Below the pieces are notes generated by a model. That model did no database searches. It was given only the letters and a program-made list of their open reading frames with translations, and was not told the origin of the DNA. 64,000 nt of DNA from the NCBI GenBank assembly GCA_949775045.1, contig OX459095.1, forward strand, positions 23,660,311-23,724,310. Reading direction: 5' to 3'. A program made the translations under genes and the position numbers. The first letter of the stretch is position 1. Every line of letters starts with the position of its first letter. This document shows positions 51,901 to 60,900 of the stretch, piece by piece. Origin of the DNA: Metridium senile. Its lineage: Eukaryota; Cnidaria; Anthozoa; Actiniaria; Metridiidae.

Positions 51901-54900
51901 TGTCTCAGAGAGACGGGAAACTCTATTCCCGACCAATTAAACTTCTCGGAGTTCTTTCTCATTAGGTCAGTTAGTCTTTGAGGATCTTTTTCCCTAGGAA
52001 ACGCAGCGGACGTTACTGCCCATTTGAAACACTCGTGATCGTTCACGTTCCTAACGTTGATGATTGCCTTCTTATTTGCTAATTTTGATGGTAGTGAGAT
52101 ATAGGAACTCCCGGAAAGCGGTTCAAAGGGGTCGATGTTGATATCAAAGTATTCGACTTGGTCAAACTGCCATCCAGAGCCTTGGTTTTGAAATTGCTCA
52201 ATCGATTCAAGTATACGATTTGTCATTGTATTGAACAGGTCGGAGAAATTGATCGATTCGGTCACTATTTCAACGTTGGAATGAAAGTACCCTGAATTTC
52301 CATCAATCTGACCAGTATCTGGATTCTCTTTTATAAACTTGCAAGTAAAGATAAACTTGACTTTAATAGACTTCTTTTGTTGGTTGATGAGATCCAGAAC
52401 TTTTGGTTTGACATTAATGATGAACGTCTTGGGATCATGCCCCTTTTCTCCATCAATCCTGTATGTTTTCAAATATTTATTCAGTGCTGTTTTTTGAAGT
52501 TTAGGTGCAATTCGCTCTGATCTTTTGAAAATGCGGTTTACTTGTTCCTTCAAGTTGTCAACTCGTTCCTTCAATTTGTCAACTTGTTTGTTTCCTTCCT
52601 TTTTAACAGTAGAAGGAATATACGATAAAATCCAATCTGTAAACTTATTTAGCTTTTTATTTACTGATGTGGCAACTCTACCTGCCAGGCGCTTGAGTGA
52701 TGAAGGATTAAAGCTCTGAATGGGTTGGGAGGGCTTGAGAATGGGAATGTTAATTTCAGGTATTGATTGATCCAATATATTAGCTCTTGGTTTTGGGGTA
52801 GGTCTTTGAACTGTTAGTGGCGTATTATCCAACGCTTCGATGAGTTCGGCTTTACGCATCCTCGAATATCTCGGGATGCCTCGCTCTTTGGCCATGGCTT
52901 TCAACCGCTTCACTGTTTTGGATTCCATTTTTATTATACTGTCTATTTCCTTAAGCCGTTTTCTTAATTTTTATATATTCGTTATCATAGAGAAATGCCC
53001 TATGATAATGACATAGGTGTGGGGTGGGTCATGACACTTATAGTGATTGACAAGTGGGTTAATGATTGGAAAATTGTCAATCATTATAAATTGTCAGTAA
53101 TTTTTTATCTCGAAATTTTGACTTGATGCGCCAGGATCGGTATATCTCTACTACTCACGGCGAGAGCACTATAAAAACACAACACAGTGAACCTGGCCAT
53201 GTATTATGTTATGGGGTAAAGAGCGAGCGCAGCTAGCCGCATTCCAAATTTTTTTTCCAATGGCTTTCTTGAGATCGCTCTGAATGGAAAATACCACCGT
53301 CATATGATAATATGCCATCTTTTTGCTTGTATAATAACCGATTTCCTACAGCGATTTCTCTGGGATTCCAAACGTTAATCACAGCGATTCCAAACGTTAA
53401 AGTGCTTATGAAGTCAAAAATGGGACATAATTTGTTCAATTCTAGACATCGTCAGATTTAAAATGATATATGTATAAGCCTGATCGGGCAAATCCAGGGG
53501 GAGTTATTCGCGCGTGAAAGTGACGTTTTGGGCTTCCTGTGCCAGGTAGGACGTGAATTGAGAGACTAGGTCGACACTAACTCTGTGACGTCACAAGTTA
53601 CTCTCACGTGACCAGCTCGATGGATTCCCGACATTTCTAGTCTCTAACATGTGAAATCAACAAACTTTCGTGTTGTTTACAAATCCAAATTAAAGTTTTT
53701 TAAATCGACAAATTTCAAGTTATTTTTACGACGGTCTTTCGATGTGCTGTTGAGCACTGTAAAAATACATTTTCGCGTTCTTCTGGGATAAGTTTGTTTA
53801 GAACTCCATTCGAGAAAGACGAAAGGCGGGAGGCGAGAGAAAGAAGAAAGAAGTGGGTCGACTTCATCGGTAACCGGTCGTTTCGAGCTTTCTCCTTGTA
53901 AAGACTTAAAATGTAAACAACCAGAGAAACTCTCTTAGCCTCTATTTAGTATATTTGAACCACAATTAAGACCGAGTGAGTTATTACAAAACAAGCGAGG
54001 TTTCTGATGGTTGCGATTCCTCCTTCGCGCAAGGCACGTCGGGAATTCTCGTTGTAACATACCGGCCCCGAATGAGCCACTGGCTTATTCTAATTACACT
54101 TTACAACGAAACTATCTAGTACAAACAATTTAAACGTTATAACTGTCAATGTTCTTAATTGAGTTGTCCTTCCAGTAGACACAGTTTCCTCACATCTCTT
54201 CGTAGGGTAGTAGTGGCAGTTTTGACCAGTAGTTGTCTGACCATTCCATGCTTGTCAGGGTAAACTTCTTGGACAACGCCCTTAGGCCATTCTCCTCTTT
54301 TCACTCTGTCGTCCACGACCAGTACAAGATTACCAACTTTGAAATTACGGTGAGGAACTGTCCACTTCTGCCTGAGTTGTAAGGTTGGCAGGTATTCACG
54401 GATCCATCTCTTCCAAAAAGCATTGGCTATGGCTTGCGCTGCTCTCCAACGCTTGTTGTAGACGTCGTCTTTAGCTACAACATCTAGGGGTAGACTGGCA
54501 TTGCTCTTTAACAGCAATATCTTGTTTGGCGTCAATGCTTCTGCATCAAAGGGGCTGTCAGAAACAGGCGTTAATGGACGGTCGTTAAGGATTCTTTCTA
54601 CCTCTGCCATGAGGGTCAATAGAGTCTCGTCTGATACAATCTGTTCCTGCAGTAAGGCTCTCAGTATCTTTCTCACCGACCTGATCATGCGCTCCCACAC
54701 TCCTCCTTGATGACTAGCTTCGGGTGGATTGAAGTGCCACTGGACTTCATCGCGCCGTAGACGATTACCAATCTTGTCTTGATTCAAGCGTAGCAAGGCT
54801 TCACGAAGCTCTCTCTCGGCGCCTTTAAAGTTAGTGCCATTGTCACTAAAAATTTCCTTTGGTACACCACGTCTTGCCACAAATCGTTGGTATGCGCAGA

Positions 54901-57900
54901 TAAACGAATCACTTTCCAGGGTATGTGCAATTTCTACGTGCACAGCTCTGACGGAAAGGCAGGTAAATAAACAGCCGTAACGCTTTACTCTACTGCGGCC
55001 TTGTTTAACACTTAGTGGACCAAAGTAGTCTACTCCAACTCTTGTAAATGGCGGTTCTGAGGGAACGAGTCTGGCTGCTGGGAGAGGTGCCATCATCTGC
55101 TTACCAGGTCTTGCGTTTCTTTTCTTACAATCGACACAATTGCCGATTACTCTCCTAACTGCGGAGTGTCCTTGTATAATCCAATACTTTTGTCGAATTG
55201 TTGCTAACACTTGAGTAGGACCTGAATGTCCTGCAATTACATGGTAACTTCTTACCAGTAGATCTGTAATATGGTGCTTGTTGGGTATGATAATAGGATG
55301 TTTTGCATCAAACGGTAAAGATGCTTTCTCGAGTCGTCCTCCTACTCTAAGTAGCCTGTTGTGGAGAACTGGGTTAAGTTTGCGCAAGGCACTGGTTGCA
55401 CTCACAGGTTTAGTGGATTGTTCATTCTTTGTCTTGAGAATGGCATACTCATCTGGAAAGGCTTTCAATTGAACGTGAATCACTATCACTGCTGTAGCTT
55501 GCGTTATCTCGTGGACAGTCAGAGGTCCTTGTGATAGAGTTCCTTTGAGCCTTTTAGGTAGATACTTGTGACACATATAAGCTTTGAAGCGGATAATCCA
55601 CGCAACGGCCTTCTGTAGTCGATACCACTCCGAGTAACGATTAAACAGAGTAGTAATTTTGTCTTCTTGCTTGGATATAATATTGACTTGGACTTCTTTC
55701 TTTACTTCGGGATCATCTGCCGACAGTTCTGAGATAACATCTGGTGTTGCTGGCCAAGTACTCTCGTGAGACCAAAGGAATTCTGGTCCTCTTAGCCATC
55801 GGTTGAGTTTGTCGGGGTTACAGTCGTTGATACCACGCGAGGCAATATCAGCTGGGTTGATTGCTGTATTTACGTAGCGCCACTGTGACGTTTGTGAACT
55901 TTCTTGGATTGCGCTGACTCTGTTTGCGACGAATGTCTGAAAACGTCTTGACTGATTTCTTAAGTACTGTAACACAGATGTTGAGTCAGTCCAATATGTT
56001 GTACTGTCAATATGATAATCTAACGCTTGACTGATGATACTGTTCAGCTTGGTTGCAACTACAGCTGCTGATAGCTCCAGCCTGGGAATAGTAACTGTCT
56101 TCATAGGTGCGACGCGGGATTTCCCTATAACGAAGGAACAATGTATATTGTCTTTAGAGTCAATAAGACGTAGGTATGACACTGCACCGTATCCAGTTTG
56201 AGATGCGTCGCTAAAATGATGTAGTTGAACTTCTCGTAGCTGCTCGAAGTCTGGTGGTTTAAAACAGCGTGGTACTGACACAGCTTGTAGCCTTGGTAGG
56301 TTGTTCAGCCATGTTTCCCATTCAATAAGCTTGGACTCTGGAACTCTTTCATCCCAGCTATAGTTCAAACTGCAAAGATTCTGTAGAAGTTGTTTGGTAG
56401 GTAGAATGATAGGTGCTACAAACCCTAACGGGTCATACATAGAGCTTACAGTAGAGAGGATACCTCTTCTAGTTGGTGCTTTTTCCTTCTCTACAGTTCT
56501 GAAATTAAAAGTGTCAGTTTGCATGTTCCACTGTAGTCCTAGAGTAGATTGAATTAATGGTTCTTGTAGATCCAGGTCGAGCAGCGACGTTGCTCTGTCT
56601 TTCTCTGGTATTGTAGCCAATACTTGTTTACTGTTACTGTTCCACTTCATCAAATTAAATCCTCCCTTTGAAAGAAGATCTCGTAGTTGCTTCACAAGTA
56701 TGATGGCTTCATCTGTAGATGGAACAGATTTTAGGCAATCATCAACATAAAAGTTCTTGTTGACTGTTTCAATTGTTTCAGTGTCATAGTCATTCTGATT
56801 GTCGTGGGCTGTTTTACGAAGTGAGAAACTTGCACAGCTTGGGGAAGATGTAGCCCCAAAAAGGTGTACCAGCATCTGATGATCAGTTGGCTCCTTTGTT
56901 AGATCTCCGTCAGGCCACCACAAGAATCGTAATGAGTCTGTATCGTCTGGGCTCACCCGAACTTGATGAAACATTCCTTTCACATCTGAAGCTAAGGCAA
57001 TGAGTTCCTGTCGGAATCGCACGAGTACTCCGACCAAGCTGTTCGTAAGGTCCGGTCCTTGCAGTAAGTTGTCATTTAAAGAAGTACCTTCATAACGAGC
57101 AGCACAGTCAAAAACAACCCTCACTTTGTTAGGCTTTAAAGCATGTGTAACGGGGTGGTGTGGTAGATACCATATACGGTCAAGTTTCTTGTCAGCTATC
57201 TCGTTGTCTGTTAACTCTCGAGCATGATTGTCATTAATGTAACTGTTCATAGTCTCTTTATACCTTTCTAGCAGTCGCGAGTCTCTGAGTAGGCGCCTCT
57301 TCAACGAGCGAAGTCTTCGTTCTGCAGAGACCCGGTTGTTTGGTAGCTTCAAGTTTGCATCCTTCCATGGGAGACCAAGTTGATAGTGACCGTCGACGAG
57401 TTTGACAGTTGATTCCATCAAAAGCAATGCTTTCTTATCGTTGAGTGACATGGTAGCATTCGCATCAACTGCAGGATCGTTGAATTCGGCGGTAAACATC
57501 CTCTCCACTTGTTGGTGCAAGAGTTCGTCGTCTCGACGCAGGAAGTTCACACTCACATTGTCATCACATTCAGCTGTACCGAGAGGTCCCATCACTGTCC
57601 ACCCTAGAGGTGTACGTATGGCATACGGTTGACCCCTTTTACCTCTTCGTTGTTCTAGGGCCCAGTGTGCATCAGGTATATCACTGCCGATTAAAATGGT
57701 CACTTCCTTGTCCTCCAAGCAGGATATTTCGATGCCGTTGAGGTGTGGCCACGAGGCAATGTCTTTGTCGGTTGGAATACTCTGAGATGAAATGGATAAC
57801 TTGTCCACTGTCCATACATTATCAAGATCAATAACTTCTGTTGTACAAGTTCCTTTAATCGTAAGCTTTACTTCACGTCCCGTCCGTTTAGTAGTTTGTC

Positions 57901-60900
57901 CATTTACCGTTGAGATAGAGAAGTCCTTCGGAGTGCTTTGCAGTCCAAGTTCATCAACCAGATGTTCAGTACAAAGTGTAACATCCGAACCTGGATCAAG
58001 AAGAGCATATGTCTCTATTTGTGCCGATCTGCCGTCGTCTGACATCACTGTAACTGGGACGGTGCGAAGACTTACTCTGGCTCTTTTGTTGGTACTGGTA
58101 GAGCCGCAATGACCGGTAGCTCCGGCCCCATTTGCTTGACTAGGGGTAGCTTGTGGCAAGTTCCATGCATTTGTAGTAGATGTAGTAGGTTGAACATTGT
58201 TTGTAACGTCACTATACTGAACTATTGGGTGTAAAAATGTGTGATGTTTCCGACCACACCCTTGTACTCTACACGTGTTATCACTCCTACAGTTAGCTGC
58301 AAGATGATTTCGTCCAAGACAATTATGGCACAGTCTTGCTTGCATTGTAAATTCCCTTCTTTGTTGGGGTGTCTTTTCTTTGAATTTTTCACAACGTGTC
58401 AGCTTGTGTGGACCCGAACACATTGGGCATTTTGATGTTAAGTTTTTCGCGTCACGTGTTTGTATATCAGCTGGTGTAGACTCGAACGCATGTGTAGCTA
58501 GAGTTGTTGCCTTCGTTGTATGTCCAAAGTTGGGTTGCCTTCTGCCGAGAGTGTTCTTGTAACGGTTCAGGGGGATGTCTCTGTCAGGGGCTGAACCAAC
58601 AATCATGCCGTACATAGTATTAGCAAGTGTAGCTCTTTCGTCGATGAATTTTGTTAAATGTTCAAAGTTAGGTTCTGTTCCTCGAGCAATGAGTGTTCCT
58701 GCCTTATCGGCCCATTTACCCTGTAGGTGCACTGGTAGACGTTTAACAACTTTTACAAGATTATCCGAGCTGTTAATATCAGCTTCAAAGCCCATACTGG
58801 CTAATGTTAGCTGACAGTTCTGCATTTGTGAGGCTAACTCTGTAAGACCAGCTGCATCTGAAGACTTTAGTTGAGGACCATTCACTAGACGATTGATGTA
58901 CGCATGAGCAATCACATGTTTTTGGCCATATCGTGAGTGGAGAATTTCCTTGGCTTTCTCATACGCTTTCTCTTTGTCGTCAATAATAATACAGTTCTTA
59001 ATCGCTTCACGTGCTTTTCCAGAGCATTGCTGAATTAGATATGTCAGCTTGGAGTCTGCATCAGTTAGTTGGCGTTCAATATTGATTTCAAAGTTCTTTA
59101 TAAATGTCCAGTAATTGACAGGATTACCATCAAATGTTAAGAGTTCCTTTTTAGGCATCTCAAATCCAACCCTGAGTGATGTAGCCATGAGTGACATAGC
59201 TTCTTGCTGTTGTTTTAGTAGTAACTCTAAGTCCTTTCTTTCAACCAGTTCACTGGTAGTAGACACATGAGATGATAACTTGCTTTCATTTACTATCACA
59301 GGGTCTTCTTTGAAATCTTGATTAGTATTAACATCTGTATGAGGGGTAGAGGTCATTGGCTCTGGCTGAGGTAGCAGGTCCTTTGTCCATTTTAGCTTGA
59401 AGCATGATGGTGTCATTAATACACTCTTGACACTGTCCTGATCGTCCTCGACCTCACACCTTGCTGATGGGATCCCTTTGTTATTAGTTGCTCTTTCAAT
59501 TTCGATCTCTTTCTGTTTAATATCCTTTAGAATATTCAATTGTTCGTTTTTAATGTCAGCAATTTCACGTTGTAATTGCGTTTGTCGTACAAGACGTTTA
59601 TATTCCAGTTCGAGGCGATCGACAGCTTCTGTCATGCTATCGATACTTGCTTCACTACGTGTTTCCAGCTCAATTCTAGTCGGGGATTTTGTAATTAAAT
59701 CCTGTTGTTCGATGGAATGTGTTGAATGACGTGCTGGTGAATTAAAACGATCAATCCACTGTTCGTAGTAATTGTCAAAATCCCTTTTAACACACACGAG
59801 TTGTTCGTATGCTTGTAAAGCATCACTCTTTTCATTATCATCATCCAAAATAAGAAAGTATTTTTCATGAACGTGAACACAATTTTTGTATGCGTTGTCT
59901 AGTGTTTGTTTACGAATCATTACCTGGTTGAGATTACACGGGTCGAGCATTAGAGTTTCCATTTCTCGGTAGATCCTGCTAAGATATCCTAGATGACCAG
60001 ATTTAGACTTCTTAAGATAGCAAAGTTCGTCGACTTTAAGTTGTCCCAATGTCTTTTCGGTAGCGGGCGGCCGTCCCGTTGATCGTGTCACTCGTTGTGA
60101 CTGACTGAAATCCACAGCATCTTTGCGGCGTGTAGACATGATTTTCTTTCACAAGCACTGTTCAATTTGATCCAGTGTAAGAATAAAGGCCTTGGGTACT
60201 CACAAGAAGAAGTCGTTCGTAGTCATAAGCAATTTTAAAACGTTGCAGAATCGTCGAGCTGGTCAAAGTTGGCGGCGAAGATGACAAACGTGTGTAAATA
60301 AACACACGTGGCGAGACAAGATGTTGACTGTAAATGACTCTAAATCACTGTAGAATCCCATCAGAAACTTGAATGTAAAGACTTAAAATGTAAACAACCA
60401 GAGAAACTCTCTTAGCCTCTATTTAGTATATTTGAACCACAATTAAGACCGAGTGAGTTATTACAAAACAAGCGAGGTTTCTGATGGTTGCGATTCCTCC
60501 TTCGCGCAAGGCACGTCGGGAATTCTCGTTGTAACACTCCTTTTCGAGCTCTTTATTATAAATCGTTTCGAGCTAGCGTACATTCAGTTCGAACTTTATA
60601 AATATGAACATATGAACATATGAAAATATGAACATATGAACACTCCAGTAATAATAATAAACATTTAACTAATGTATTAGTGTTATAATAAGTTTGAAAA
60701 ATGTAAGTTTATTGCCAAGTTTATAATGGCGAGTTTATTGTCGAATACCGGTCGTTTCGAGCTTTCTCCTTCCAGCCTACATATATAGTCTGTTCCTTCC
60801 ACGTTATAATTCTTGTCGAATGAATCTTGCGTGAAATGTTACAGCCAAACCTCGATTTATTCTTCCAAACTTGATTTGAAATTTGGTTTGAAATTTGCAT

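Larger units (their letters stand above)
39448..53155 (-). mobile_element. Polinton/Maverick DNA transposon, complete-looking
   Basis: The 13.7 kb unit starts AGTAGTAGAG and ends in its complement, flanked by CACGG on both sides (39443-39447 and 53156-53160), a 5-bp target duplication; Polintons usually make 6. Terminal inverted repeats are 480 bp and look identical. Gene content is diagnostic: DNA polymerase B of the protein-primed type, retroviral-type integrase, FtsK/A32-like packaging ATPase and double-jelly-roll capsid protein. No frame is broken. It is shorter than most animal Polintons (15-20 kb), and I see no adenovirus-type cysteine protease. It lies in host intron 9. Confidence 0.95.
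53897..60536 (-). mobile_element. BEL/Pao LTR retrotransposon, complete-looking
   Basis: Two 163-bp LTRs that I cannot tell apart flank one 1994-codon frame without a break. The target CTCCT is present at 53892-53896 and 60537-60541. Identical LTRs mean a very recent insertion, and the copy could be competent. It lies antisense to the host gene, 741 bp beyond the Polinton, within a THAP exon. I see no extra envelope-like frame. Confidence 0.95.
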
